A DNA stretch of 64,000 nucleotides from Clostridium aciditolerans (GTDB taxonomy: Bacteria > Bacillota > Clostridia > Clostridiales > Clostridiaceae), in NCBI RefSeq assembly GCF_016316925.1, contig NZ_JAEEGB010000001.1, positions 74,872 through 138,871 on the forward strand. Direction: 5' to 3'. Numbering within the stretch: the first letter of the stretch is position 1; each line of letters begins with the position of its first letter. Below, piece after piece: positions 36,197 to 45,382 of the stretch. Position numbers and translations under genes: made by a program. The notes under the pieces are model-generated. The model was given only the letters and a program-made list of their open reading frames with translations, did no database searches and had not been told where the DNA came from.

Positions 36197-36751
36197 TTAA
36201 AAACAATCTATACCACAAAATACATACCATGGTCCCACTCCTACTGCTGTTCCGTTTTTTTGTTCTTCTATTAGAAAATCTTTCACATTACTTTTGGAAA
36301 CTAATATGACTTCTATCTCCTCTTCTGCCTCCAAATGCTGAACTGGTTTTTTATTTTCTTTTAAGTTTTCGTCAACTTCTATAGTAACTAATCGAACGGT
36401 ATCAGCTAACAATGCAGCATTAGAGTATAAAATAGGACTTATACTTTTTACAGTTCCAAGATAACCTGTTTCCTCTTTTAACTCTCTTAACGCCTCTTCT
36501 TCTAAACTTTCTCCTTCTATCAACCCAGCTGGAAAACCTAAGATATAATTATTTATGGCTGGTCTATATTGCTTTATAAATACATATCTGTCGGATGGAA
36601 CTAATTTAGCTATTATAATTGCAGTTTTATTAGTATTAGTTCTTTCTATACTTTCCCATCTTATTTCTTCTCCATTTTTAGCTGTATATGCAGTTTCCTT
36701 TAAAGCTATCCATTTACCTTTATATAAAATTTTTTCTTCAATACTTTTCAT
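36197..36751 (-). CDS. NUDIX hydrolase, ADP-ribose pyrophosphatase-like
   Basis: About 184 residues. A complete Nudix box is visible: GLIEGESLEEEALRELKEET, then GY. The preceding FPAG and YRPAI segments resemble ADP-ribose/NudF-type enzymes. It probably hydrolyses a nucleoside diphosphate linked to another moiety, with Mg2+. The ATG at 36751 behind TGGAGG is preferred over the frame opening at 36775. The C-terminal tail ends in Cys-rich WYVFCGIDCF, which is unusual. The exact substrate is unknown. Confidence 0.88.
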   Translation of the reverse strand: MKSIEEKILYKGKWIALKETAYTAKNGEEIRWESIERTNTNKTAIIIAKLVPSDRYVFIKQYRPAINNYILGFPAGLIEGESLEEEALRELKEETGYLGTVKSISPILYSNAALLADTVRLVTIEVDENLKENKKPVQHLEAEEEIEVILVSKSNVKDFLIEEQKNGTAVGVGPWYVFCGIDCF

Positions 36752-36893
36752 ATGTATACCTCCATTAGTTATCATATCTATGAGTTAGAAAACTATTTTA
36801 ATCCTTAGTAGTTATTTAAAAATTCGCCTACTTAGTATTTACTAAAATTATAGCATAATACTGAGTATATATTCAGTTAAATTCGTTGCTTGA

Positions 36894-36939
36894 ATAAAAA
36901 AATACTGTTAAAACTAATTTTATTAGTTTTAACAGTATT
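36894..36939 (-). terminator. Terminator of the efflux operon
   Basis: A 17-bp perfect stem (36901-36917 with 36923-36939) has a 5-nt loop. On the minus strand a run of seven T residues follows. It lies about 90 bases downstream of the permease stop. Confidence 0.8.
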
Positions 36940-37030
36940 CTACCCTAAAATACTTTTACCCATAGTTGAAGATATATAATTCTCACTTCTGTAGGGAAAT
37001 TAATTTTTTGCTTTGTTTCCCACACAAAGT

Positions 37031-38203
37031 CTATTCAAATCTTAAAGCCTCAATTGGATTTAGTTTAGAAGCTTTATTCGCGGGATACATACCAAATACT
37101 ATTCCGACAAGTACAGAAAATAAGAAAGCAACAGCAACAACATTATTTGATATTGTAATATCCATTTTTAAGTAGTTATTTCCAATGTACGCAAAGGCAT
37201 ACCCAAATAGCACACCAAGCATTCCACCTATGCCACTTATACTTCCTGCTTCAATTAAAAATTGCGTGAGTATATTCTCCCGTTTAGCTCCTATAGCTTT
37301 TCTAATACCAATTTCTTTTGTTCTTTCAATAACAGATACCAGCATTATATTCATTATACCAATGCCACCTACAACTAGTGAAATTCCTGCTATTCCAGAC
37401 AACATTGCTGTCATGCTATCATTTGCTTGATTAGATGTTTCCAATAAGCTTGTTTGGTCAAATATTCTATAACTTTTTGTATCATTATTATACTTTTTGT
37501 TTAAGAATAATTGTAAATATCCCATTGCTTCACTTACACTATCCTTGTCTGATGCTTCAATATAAAAAGTTCTAATATCTCTGCTTTTCAATATTCTTTG
37601 CGCTGTTGTTAGTGGGACTATTATCCTGTCATCTCCTGAATTTCCGCCGCTTCCTCCTTGTGCCTGTAAGACTCCAATTATATTAAAGTTGTATCCATTT
37701 ATGTTTATAGTTTCTCCTACAACATTTCTACTACCAAAAAGTTCATCTGCTACAGTAACACCTATTACGGCTACTTTGAATCTGTTGTCCAAATCATTTT
37801 GTTCAATAAATCTTCCGCTATCTACATTGAGTTTTCTGATTGTAGAATAATTAGGAGTACTAGCTTCCATAGTAGTGGTTGCGGTTTTATCACCGCCTTT
37901 AATGTTTATATTGCCTTGATTTAGCACTGGTGCTATATCCTTTACCCCTGGCTTTTTCTTTAATTCTTCTAGCTCGCTAGTAGATACAGCCTTATTTCTG
38001 TTACCTACTATATTTACCGTTATAAGATTAGTTCCCAATTTTTCTATTTGCGAAGCAACCTTTTGCTTAGTACCTTCTCCCATGCCTACTAAAACTATAA
38101 CAGAAGAAATTCCTATTATTATCCCAAGCATAGTCAAAAGAGACCTTATCTTATTTGATAGTATAGAAAAAAACGCCATCTTCATTATACTCGTGAATTT
38201 CAT
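37031..38203 (-). CDS. MacB/FtsX-type ABC transporter permease
   Basis: A 390-residue protein with an N-terminal membrane helix (LLTMLGIIIGISSVIVLVGMG), a large extracytoplasmic MacB-core-like domain, and three C-terminal helices with GGIGIMNIMLVSV and ERTKEIGIRKAIGA. With the ATPase and adaptor upstream it forms a three-gene system resembling YknXYZ/MacAB. These export peptides or drugs or act mechanically. The substrate is unknown and no peptide precursor gene is adjacent. The RBS is AGGAGAG. Confidence 0.88.
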   Translation of the reverse strand: MKFTSIMKMAFFSILSNKIRSLLTMLGIIIGISSVIVLVGMGEGTKQKVASQIEKLGTNLITVNIVGNRNKAVSTSELEELKKKPGVKDIAPVLNQGNINIKGGDKTATTTMEASTPNYSTIRKLNVDSGRFIEQNDLDNRFKVAVIGVTVADELFGSRNVVGETININGYNFNIIGVLQAQGGSGGNSGDDRIIVPLTTAQRILKSRDIRTFYIEASDKDSVSEAMGYLQLFLNKKYNNDTKSYRIFDQTSLLETSNQANDSMTAMLSGIAGISLVVGGIGIMNIMLVSVIERTKEIGIRKAIGAKRENILTQFLIEAGSISGIGGMLGVLFGYAFAYIGNNYLKMDITISNNVVAVAFLFSVLVGIVFGMYPANKASKLNPIEALRFE

Positions 38204-38270
38204 CTCTACTATTCTCTCCTTTAAGGATTTTTAATAATTCTTATTGTATTCCTATCATTTATAAGTTCAA

Positions 38271-38990
38271 CTATGATTTGGATAAGGTATAAGCCACATC
38301 TGAATCAATCTTTACCTCATCTGATGCTATAGTTCCGTCACTTATTGTTATTACTCTTTTTGCTTGTGCTGCAATATCCCTATCATGAGTTATAAGAACT
38401 ATTGTATTACCTTCATTATTTAATTGTTTAAGAATTTCTAAAACCTCTTTGCCAGTTTTACTATCTAATGCCCCTGTAGGCTCATCAGCTAGTATCATTT
38501 CTGGCCTAGTAACCAATGCTCTTGCTATAGCAACTCTTTGCATTTGACCACCGGAAAGTTCAGAGGGCTTATGTTTTATATGGTTTCCAAGTCCTATTTT
38601 CTGCAATCTCTCAATTGATCTTTGTTTTGCTTCTTTATCATTAATTCCTTGGTATATTAACGGTAACTGTACATTATCCAATATACTTAGCTTAGGTAGA
38701 AGGTTATAATTTTGAAATATAAAGCCTATTTTTTTATTTCTTATTTCTGCCAATTTACCATCGCTACAATTAGTATCTATTCCATCTAACATATATTGTC
38801 CTGAAGATGCCTTATCAAGACATCCTATAATATTCATTAATGTGGATTTACCTGCACCTGAAGGCCCTACAATAGATACAAATTCACCTTTATTTATAGT
38901 TAAGTTAACATCATAAAGTGCTTTAAATTCATTACTTCCTGCCTTGTACACTTTACTGATATCCTTCATTTCAATTACAGCACAACTCAA
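38271..38990 (-). CDS. ABC transporter ATP-binding protein (MacB/LolD/YknY type)
   Basis: A 239-residue ATPase with Walker A GPSGAGKS, Q-loop FIFQNYNLL, signature LSGGQMQRV and Walker B MILADEPTGALD, the LolD-family form. It works with the FtsX-type permease 67 bases downstream. The start is TTG, six bases after GAGGG; the next ATG is at codon 8. Confidence 0.92.
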   Translation of the reverse strand: MSCAVIEMKDISKVYKAGSNEFKALYDVNLTINKGEFVSIVGPSGAGKSTLMNIIGCLDKASSGQYMLDGIDTNCSDGKLAEIRNKKIGFIFQNYNLLPKLSILDNVQLPLIYQGINDKEAKQRSIERLQKIGLGNHIKHKPSELSGGQMQRVAIARALVTRPEMILADEPTGALDSKTGKEVLEILKQLNNEGNTIVLITHDRDIAAQAKRVITISDGTIASDEVKIDSDVAYTLSKS

Positions 38991-39069
38991 ATTTATCCCT
39001 CATTTCTAAATATGGATATAAACAACTACATCCTTTAACTTACCTAGTAATTTAATGTAGTTACCTATA

Positions 39070-40599
39070 TTAGTTTCTACCACCGCCACCTGAAGTTCTA
39101 GCGGCTCCATTTCCAGTCCCTCCGAATCCGCCATTCATTCCATTCATTCCACTTCTCATCATATTTTGGTTACTGTTATTTGACTGTGGAAATTGTATTA
39201 TCACTGTTTCATTTTCAGAAAGTCCACTAATTATTTCAACCATATTCTGATTTTGTATTCCGGTTTGTACAGCAACAAGTTTTCCTGGAATGCTTGCTGA
39301 ATTTCTATTTGTACTATTCTGTCCCGATGAATTATTTCTTGATTGATTATTGTTGCCTGTGCTAGAATTCCCATTTTTAGATTGAGAACTATTATTTTCA
39401 CTACTATTAGTATCATTATTACGTTGAACATTACTACTTCCCTTGCTAGTAATGCCATTACTTGAAGTATTACTCTGAACAATTACATATTTTTTGCCAT
39501 TTCTTTCTGTAACAGCTTCCGTTGGTATAGCTAGTACATTTGTTTTCTCTTCAACGGCAATGGTTGCATTGACATTCATTCCTACCTTTAATCGCTCTGA
39601 GTTATCTAATGATAATGTAACATCATAAGTAGTAACATTATTAGTCGTCTTTCCAACTTGAGAAACCTTTTCTACATGTCCTGTATATGTTTTATCTTTT
39701 ATATCATCTACCTTTATAGTCGCATTTTCTCCCACTTTTACTTTATCTATATCCATTTCATCTATTGGTACTACTATTTGTAAATTGGATGGGTTTATAA
39801 TAGCAGCTATAAGTTTAGTGTTATCAACATAATCACCTTGTTTTATGTTTAAAGTTGATATAATTCCATCCTTTGGACATATTATTGAAGTTTTTGCTAA
39901 ATTATTTTGTTGAGTGTTCAAATCATTTTGAAGCTGTTGTATTTGTAACTTTATTGCTTCCATATTGTTTTTTATAGTTGAATCATCAAGTTTAAATAGA
40001 GTATCTCCTTTTTTTACAGTGCTACCTGCTGATACATATACTTGTGAGATTTTTCCTGACTGTGGAAAAGGTATAGGTATTTCTAGTGATCCATCACTAC
40101 CTGCAGTAATTACAGCTAAGCCACCATATGCTGGTTTAAGAGAAGCTACATCATCTCCAGAAGCAGCAAATACTGATTTTACGGTTCCGTCAATAGGAGC
40201 TTTTATGTATAAATTATCCAAAGTAATTTCAAGATTTTTCAAGTCTAGAGTTTTTTGAGCTATATTGTTTTTGTCTGTATCTATGTTTTTCTGTGAAGTC
40301 GTATCGTCGATTCTACAAAACAAATCACCACTTTTAACAGTATCCCCTAGTTTAAAAGGTAATTGTTGTACAATACCGCCATTAGAAGAATAAATATCTG
40401 TTTCTTCAGCTGAAGTAACCGTTCCTGTTCCTTCAACAGTTACTGCTATATCTGACCTTTTAACCTTAGCTGTTGCAAATTTAGCTGTAGTAGTTGTTTT
40501 ACTGCTTGTATACTTTTTATAACCGTAATATGATGCTGATCCAACTACAGTTACTACAAGTAGAGCTATTAAGATTTTTTTTATTTTGGTAGCTTGCAT
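39070..40599 (-). CDS. MacA-like efflux adaptor (HlyD/RND membrane fusion family)
   Basis: A 509-residue protein with an N-terminal anchor helix (about 8-25), two lipoyl-type half motifs, a coiled-coil hairpin (KLQIQQLQNDLNTQQNNL region), and beta-barrel domains. An Asn/Ser-rich low-complexity stretch of about 60 residues (roughly 375-435) interrupts the C-terminal domain, and the tail is Gly/Asn/Met-rich. In a monoderm cell it would sit outside the membrane on the permease. It is the first gene of the efflux operon. The RBS is GAAGGGATG. Confidence 0.86.
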   Translation of the reverse strand: MQATKIKKILIALLVVTVVGSASYYGYKKYTSSKTTTTAKFATAKVKRSDIAVTVEGTGTVTSAEETDIYSSNGGIVQQLPFKLGDTVKSGDLFCRIDDTTSQKNIDTDKNNIAQKTLDLKNLEITLDNLYIKAPIDGTVKSVFAASGDDVASLKPAYGGLAVITAGSDGSLEIPIPFPQSGKISQVYVSAGSTVKKGDTLFKLDDSTIKNNMEAIKLQIQQLQNDLNTQQNNLAKTSIICPKDGIISTLNIKQGDYVDNTKLIAAIINPSNLQIVVPIDEMDIDKVKVGENATIKVDDIKDKTYTGHVEKVSQVGKTTNNVTTYDVTLSLDNSERLKVGMNVNATIAVEEKTNVLAIPTEAVTERNGKKYVIVQSNTSSNGITSKGSSNVQRNNDTNSSENNSSQSKNGNSSTGNNNQSRNNSSGQNSTNRNSASIPGKLVAVQTGIQNQNMVEIISGLSENETVIIQFPQSNNSNQNMMRSGMNGMNGGFGGTGNGAARTSGGGGRN

Positions 40600-40734
40600 A
40601 AATTCATCCCTTCCCTTATAAGCATTTTATATTTAAATATTAAGTAAACATTTTTTTAAAATTTTTTAAACATACTCTTAAATATATATCTATTGCTTGA
40701 CATCTTAGTGTCAAACTTATTAACATTTTGTAAA

Positions 40735-40777
40735 CAAATAAAAAACCTGCTTAGCTTCTATAAAGAAACTAAACAGG
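40735..40777 (-). terminator. Terminator of the ortAB-permease unit
   Basis: An imperfect stem between CCTGCTTAGCTTC (40746-40758) and GAAACTAAACAGG (40765-40777) is followed on the minus strand by TTTTTTATTTG. It lies just downstream of the amino acid permease. Confidence 0.7.
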
Positions 40778-40798
40778 ATTCTATAGCTTTATTTCTGT

Positions 40799-42142
40799 TT
40801 ACATTGAAATTCCTTTATTACTTTCAGATCTTTTAATGTACATATAAACTGGGAACCCAACTAAAGTAACTCCAAGCCCAAATAATGCATTAGCAGTTCC
40901 AGTTAAAAGAGTACTTATAACAACATATAGCGCTCCAACTATGCCTATTATAGGAACCACGGGATATAATGGAACCTTATATGAATCTTGTGGTATAAGG
41001 TGTTTGAAATTCTTTCTTAATTTAAATACACCCGCTATGCCAAGTATAAAAAATAACCATATAACAAATACTGCTAAGTCAGTTAAAGTATCAAAAGATC
41101 CAGATAAAGCATATATACAAGCTAGTATGCTTTCAAATATAAGTGCATTAGCAGGAATAGCTTGCCTTTCAGTTAACTTTCTAAAGAAGCTTTTAAATAC
41201 AAATATATTATCTATAGCCATTGCATAAGGTATTCTTGCACCAGTCATTATAAATGCGCTTAAGCATCCAGTTATAGAAATTAAAATACCTGCTGCAATA
41301 AGCTTTTCTCCTACTGGCCCAAATAGTATAACAGCTGCATCGGAAGCCGCTTTTTTAGACGCAGCAACATCAGCTACTGACATTGTATTAATTATTGCTA
41401 AATTAACACCTAAGTATGCTATAGTAATAATAGTCAAGCCTATGACTATAGCTTTTGGTAAATCTTTAGCAGGATTTTTCATTTCTTCAGCCATATTAGC
41501 TACTGCAACCCATCCTTCATAAGCAAACAGAACTCCTAAGAGCGCAGCCCCAAAACCTGCTCCAGTACTGGCTGAAGTTGTCATTGGAGTAAATTCATGA
41601 ACTTTTCCCATAGCAAAACCACATACAATAATTACAGCTATAGGTATAAGCTTTCCAATAGTAAATACTGCCGCAAATTTTGCTCCAAACTTAGTAGAAA
41701 TAAGATTTACAATAGTAAGAAATATAATGAGTCCTATAGCTACTGCCTTTTGGCCTGCTGGAGATAAATCTATAAAGCTTGTACATTGCGTCGCAAAAAC
41801 TACTGCTAAGGCTGCTGACATCCCTGGATAGTATACAAGTGTTTGTACCCAACCAAGTAAAAATGCATATTTTTCCCCATATAATTCTCTTAAGTAAACA
41901 AATAATCCACCTGCTTTAGGAATAGCGGAACCTATTTCAGCAATAGTAAGCGCCCCAGCTACCGTTATTATACATCCAACTACCCAAGCAAGAATTCCAA
42001 GCCCTGGTGCTCCAGAATTTTTGAATACAGATGATGGCTTAAAGAAAACACCACTTCCGATAACTATACCAACTACAAGCAGTGTAGCCTGCATGAGATT
42101 AATCTCTCTTTTTAGAATCGGCGTATTTTCTTTTCCCTCCAT
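40799..42142 (-). CDS. APC superfamily amino acid permease
   Basis: About 447 residues with roughly 12 hydrophobic segments. The N-terminal LLVVGIVIGSGVFFKPS and GCIITVAGALTIAEIGSAIPKAGG are typical of the LAT/SteT-like amino acid transporters. Its position behind ortB suggests uptake or exchange of ornithine, alanine or a related amino acid (inference). The ATG at 42142, eight bases after AGGGGGAA, is preferred to the TTG at 42148. An intercistronic hairpin separates it from ortB. Confidence 0.86.
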   Translation of the reverse strand: MEGKENTPILKREINLMQATLLVVGIVIGSGVFFKPSSVFKNSGAPGLGILAWVVGCIITVAGALTIAEIGSAIPKAGGLFVYLRELYGEKYAFLLGWVQTLVYYPGMSAALAVVFATQCTSFIDLSPAGQKAVAIGLIIFLTIVNLISTKFGAKFAAVFTIGKLIPIAVIIVCGFAMGKVHEFTPMTTSASTGAGFGAALLGVLFAYEGWVAVANMAEEMKNPAKDLPKAIVIGLTIITIAYLGVNLAIINTMSVADVAASKKAASDAAVILFGPVGEKLIAAGILISITGCLSAFIMTGARIPYAMAIDNIFVFKSFFRKLTERQAIPANALIFESILACIYALSGSFDTLTDLAVFVIWLFFILGIAGVFKLRKNFKHLIPQDSYKVPLYPVVPIIGIVGALYVVISTLLTGTANALFGLGVTLVGFPVYMYIKRSESNKGISM

Positions 42143-42173
42143 AAACAATTCCCCCTTTTCATTAATATATTTT

Positions 42174-42207
42174 ATAGGATTCCACCGCTAATACGTTGGA
42201 ATCCTAT
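42174..42207 (-). other. Intercistronic hairpin between ortB and the permease gene
   Basis: ATAGGATTCCA (42174-42184) pairs perfectly with TGGAATCCTAT (42197-42207). No T run follows on the minus strand. It may lower read-through or mark an RNA processing site. Confidence 0.5.
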
Positions 42208-42212
42208 ACATA

Positions 42213-43634
42213 CTACTTAATTTCTATCCTCAATTCTTTTAAAGTTTCAATGACAAATTCTCTACTTGATCTTGTGTCCTCCATTAAGAACTGTATATCT
42301 TCTTCATTTGCACTTGTTGCCCCTACATGTTTTGCAGCATTTTTAATATATGATTTTCTTAATTTATTCATATCTGCGAACCTAGTTTTTATATGTGCTG
42401 GATGCTCTGGAAGAATTATATTTATCCCTGCTTTTTCCTCATCACTATTACCAAATTTAATTTCTATTCCATTAGCTTTGGCAAATGATAATTGTGGTAA
42501 TGGATGTTTTCCTGCTCCAGTATATTCGGTTTCCTGAACTACTATAACTTTGTCTTCATCTAATTCTCTAGCTAAAGCAAAAGCCGCTGTTAAGGATGTG
42601 TTTCCTGCTGGTCCTCTTTCCATTCCCTCTAAATTAGCTAAAACCTCTGTCATATAGAACACTTCTCCTTGTTTAACATTTAAAAATTCTTCCATATATC
42701 TTAATGTTCTTGCTGCACTTCTTGGAACATCAGAATGATCTGGATTAGTTGCATAAGGAACGCCAAACCCGGTATGACCAGTTGTAAAGGATTTCTTATT
42801 AAAATCTTTATCAGAAGCCATATGTAGCCCTGATAAATCAACACTTGCTCCATAAACTCTTGTATTCACTGCTCCTGCTTTTATAAGTCCTCTAGCAGTT
42901 CCGGTTAAGTTTCCGCCACCTGCTTGAGTTGCAATAACGTAGTCTGGATCTCTTCCTAGCATTTCCCTACACTGCATTGCTATTTCATAACCAAGAGACT
43001 CAACACCTGCTATTCCATAGTTAGAATAAAGAGATGCATTAAAATATCCTGTTTCTTCTAACACTCTTAGATAAGTGTAAAAAAGTTCTGGTCCCACAGA
43101 TAGCTGGATTACCTCTGCTCCTAAGGATTCGCACTTTCTCTGCTTTTCCAATATCTCTGGTTGTCCAACTTTCTTTGAATCATAACACTCCTGTACAATT
43201 ATACATTTTAAGTTTCTCATTGCTGCTTGTGACGCAACAGCTGCACCGTAGTTTCCACTGGTTGAAGCAGCAATTCCTTTATATCCTAGCTTTTTAGCTT
43301 GATATGCCGAAATTGATGCTCTTCTATCTTTGAAACTTCCCGATGGATTACATTGCTCATCTTTTACAAATATTCTTGCTCCTTTACCTTTTTCAGCAGT
43401 CTTTCTCGCTAAAGTAGTTAGGTTTTTCAACTCCAAAAGAGGTGTATTCCCAACACCTACCTCTCTCTGTATTTTTATTATATCTTCTAACGTATATCCA
43501 ATGTCATTCATCATTTTTTCATAATCGAAAGCAATTCCGCCAGATTCGTATTTTGAATAATCAACACCTGTTGCATTTTTTATTATTTCTGTATTTCTTC
43601 CAATAACAGCTGAATAACTATTATCTTTAACCAT
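42213..43634 (-). CDS. ortB: 2-amino-4-oxopentanoate thiolase, beta subunit (OrtB)
   Basis: A 473-residue fold-type II PLP enzyme. The PLP-lysine motif is NPSGSFKDRRAS, with STSGNYGAAVA and the glycine-rich QAGGGNLTG phosphate loop. Overall it matches OrtB of the clostridial ornithine oxidative pathway, which with OrtA cleaves 2-amino-4-oxopentanoate with CoA to acetyl-CoA and alanine. The other pathway genes (ord, oraS/E, orr) are not in the window. The start shares its base with the ortA stop region (43634), indicating tight coupling. Confidence 0.88.
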   Translation of the reverse strand: MVKDNSYSAVIGRNTEIIKNATGVDYSKYESGGIAFDYEKMMNDIGYTLEDIIKIQREVGVGNTPLLELKNLTTLARKTAEKGKGARIFVKDEQCNPSGSFKDRRASISAYQAKKLGYKGIAASTSGNYGAAVASQAAMRNLKCIIVQECYDSKKVGQPEILEKQRKCESLGAEVIQLSVGPELFYTYLRVLEETGYFNASLYSNYGIAGVESLGYEIAMQCREMLGRDPDYVIATQAGGGNLTGTARGLIKAGAVNTRVYGASVDLSGLHMASDKDFNKKSFTTGHTGFGVPYATNPDHSDVPRSAARTLRYMEEFLNVKQGEVFYMTEVLANLEGMERGPAGNTSLTAAFALARELDEDKVIVVQETEYTGAGKHPLPQLSFAKANGIEIKFGNSDEEKAGINIILPEHPAHIKTRFADMNKLRKSYIKNAAKHVGATSANEEDIQFLMEDTRSSREFVIETLKELRIEIK

Positions 43635-43945
43635 TAGTCTTCACCTTCCTTCAAAATACTTCTAACTTGTATGCCAACCCTTAAAAGTTCTGGAACATAT
43701 TCATCTCCAAAGCTATGAATATATTTTGGATTAACTTCAACAAGTTCTCCTTTCACTTGTCTTCCAGTTAAAGTTGTTAAAGAAACTATATCTCCAAAAT
43801 TAGAGTCATCATTTAAAAATCCCTTTACCCACATTTCAAGTGGAACCTTCTTCGTGTCTTCTGGAATCTTCCCCGTTCTTTCTTCAGCCTTTAATACTAT
43901 GCTGTGGATTTGGACCCAATCACCTTTCTTTGCTTTTACCCCCAT
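43634..43945 (-). CDS. ortA: 2-amino-4-oxopentanoate thiolase, alpha subunit (OrtA)
   Basis: A 103-residue protein with KGDWVQIHSIVL, PLEMWVKGFL, and a C-terminal NPKYIHSFGDEYVPEL, characteristic of the OrtA small subunit. It forms the thiolase with OrtB. The first gene of the ortA-ortB-permease unit, with RBS GAGAGGGG. Upstream lies a 337-base divergent region. Confidence 0.88.
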   Translation of the reverse strand: MGVKAKKGDWVQIHSIVLKAEERTGKIPEDTKKVPLEMWVKGFLNDDSNFGDIVSLTTLTGRQVKGELVEVNPKYIHSFGDEYVPELLRVGIQVRSILKEGED

Positions 43946-44282
43946 GTAAAATTCCCCTCTCTATTTTTTGTTTTTAACAAACCTATACAACATGTATTTA
44001 TTTTTTGTTTTCCTAAATACACATTATATGCTTATGAGAAATTACCCCATTTATTACAATTAACCACAAATGCAACTATAGTTCAATAGTTTCCAGTAAA
44101 AAAATTTACACAAATGAAATTTTATAAAAATACCCCTTCAAAATTCTCAAAATAAACTTAAATCTATTTTTATATTAAAAGTAATTTTATAATCATATGT
44201 TTAATTATGTAGAGATAATTATTAAGATTAATCAGGTTGCTTTATGCTAGCAGAAATAGGTTTCCTATAAGGGAGGTAGGCT
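43946..44282. other. Divergent intergenic region, no clear feature
   Basis: A/T-rich region between ortA (minus) and the unrecognised plus-strand gene. It must contain promoters for both. I see no riboswitch, strong hairpin or convincing operator. An AATTCTCAAAAT stretch near 44140 is only loosely CodY-like. Confidence 0.4.
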
Positions 44283-45362
44283 ATGAATTTTTCACAAAGA
44301 GAAAAAAATTTTTCCTTATGCTTGTCAGTTTTTTTTATAGTTGTCTTATTCATTTTTAGCGTTAAAATATATTTCCATAAACTTATTAATAATAAATCAT
44401 TCAATTTTAATCCTAATCTATCTTCAGAGTTTAACTCAGGCCTACTGATTAGTTTTAGAAATGACTTAGATAAGGATATAAGCACTTATAGAACTTTATG
44501 GATTACACCTGATAGTAGTAATAATTTAAAAATTATAAATGAAATAAATTTTGTTGTCGTTCCTCATAAGAATAGCCTTTGGAAAATTGAGCCTGTTAGA
44601 TATAACTTCACAAATACAAAGGACTATATTGAATATCTTGTAGCCCATGATTTTGGAGATGGATACACTCCTGAAACCTTCCAGTACAAATTCAGCACCT
44701 ATAGAAACAAACTAACTTTTGTTGATAAGAATTACGTTGGAGTTTCTACATATATAATTTCACATGATGGTAATAAATTTTACCGTGATAACACCTGTGC
44801 TATAGTAGATTTAGAAAATCTGACAAACTATAAAAGTACAAAAAACAGGGTCACTATGAGAGATGTATTTAGTGAAAAATCTATACCTATTATAAACAAA
44901 TATAGGAATCAAAAAATTAACTTAGGGGAATGTTCCGAAAAAAATGCTATAAATACTACATCCGGCGAATTCTGGAAGATCGGAAGAAAGGACGGTAGGT
45001 GGTTGCCTCAAATAGCAAAAACCTTTAAATGCGCTACATATAATGATTATATTTTATACAACACAGAGCTCTATTTACCAGAAAGTGTATCTTCAAATAA
45101 TGAATTATATACAAGCTACAAGTCTATCGTAAAAACATTGCCTGATACAGAAGATGTAATTTCATCGCCGAACAAAGATATGGTTGGAATATTTACATCT
45201 TATAAGCTAACTATATATCCATATTCTAATGGTACTTTTGGTAACCCAGCTCTGGAGCTAGAACTAGGTAAAAACGAAACCATGATTATGGCTCAGTGGG
45301 CTAACGAAAAAGAAATCAAAGTGTGGACTGATGCAATAAAAAAATACTGTTCCGAAAATTAA
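44283..45362 (+). CDS. Membrane-anchored protein of unknown function
   Basis: A 359-residue protein not recognised. One hydrophobic helix (about residues 11-33) is followed by a long polar, Asn/Tyr/Lys-rich region, so it is probably tethered with its bulk outside the cell. Features include GDGYTPETFQYKF, GEFWKIGRKDGRWLP and WANEKEIKVWTDAIKKYC. It is monocistronic with a good RBS (AAGGGAGG) and shares a bidirectional terminator with the TPM gene. There is no sign of transfer. Confidence 0.75.
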   Translation: MNFSQREKNFSLCLSVFFIVVLFIFSVKIYFHKLINNKSFNFNPNLSSEFNSGLLISFRNDLDKDISTYRTLWITPDSSNNLKIINEINFVVVPHKNSLWKIEPVRYNFTNTKDYIEYLVAHDFGDGYTPETFQYKFSTYRNKLTFVDKNYVGVSTYIISHDGNKFYRDNTCAIVDLENLTNYKSTKNRVTMRDVFSEKSIPIINKYRNQKINLGECSEKNAINTTSGEFWKIGRKDGRWLPQIAKTFKCATYNDYILYNTELYLPESVSSNNELYTSYKSIVKTLPDTEDVISSPNKDMVGIFTSYKLTIYPYSNGTFGNPALELELGKNETMIMAQWANEKEIKVWTDAIKKYCSEN

Positions 45363-45382
45363 TTTTTTCGGAGCAGTATTTT
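45341..45382. terminator. Bidirectional terminator
   Basis: AAAATACTGTTCCGAAAA (45341-45358) pairs with TTTTCGGAGCAGTATTTT (45365-45382) with one internal mismatch. A and T tracts serve both strands, and the stem overlaps both convergent stop codons. Confidence 0.8.

Noticed and set aside
39231-39482. Minus-strand 83-codon frame inside the efflux adaptor gene
   Set aside because: Out-of-frame reading of the low-complexity Asn/Ser stretch; no RBS.
44139-44153. CodY-like box near ortA
   Set aside because: It has about four mismatches to the 15-base consensus, expected by chance in A/T-rich DNA.
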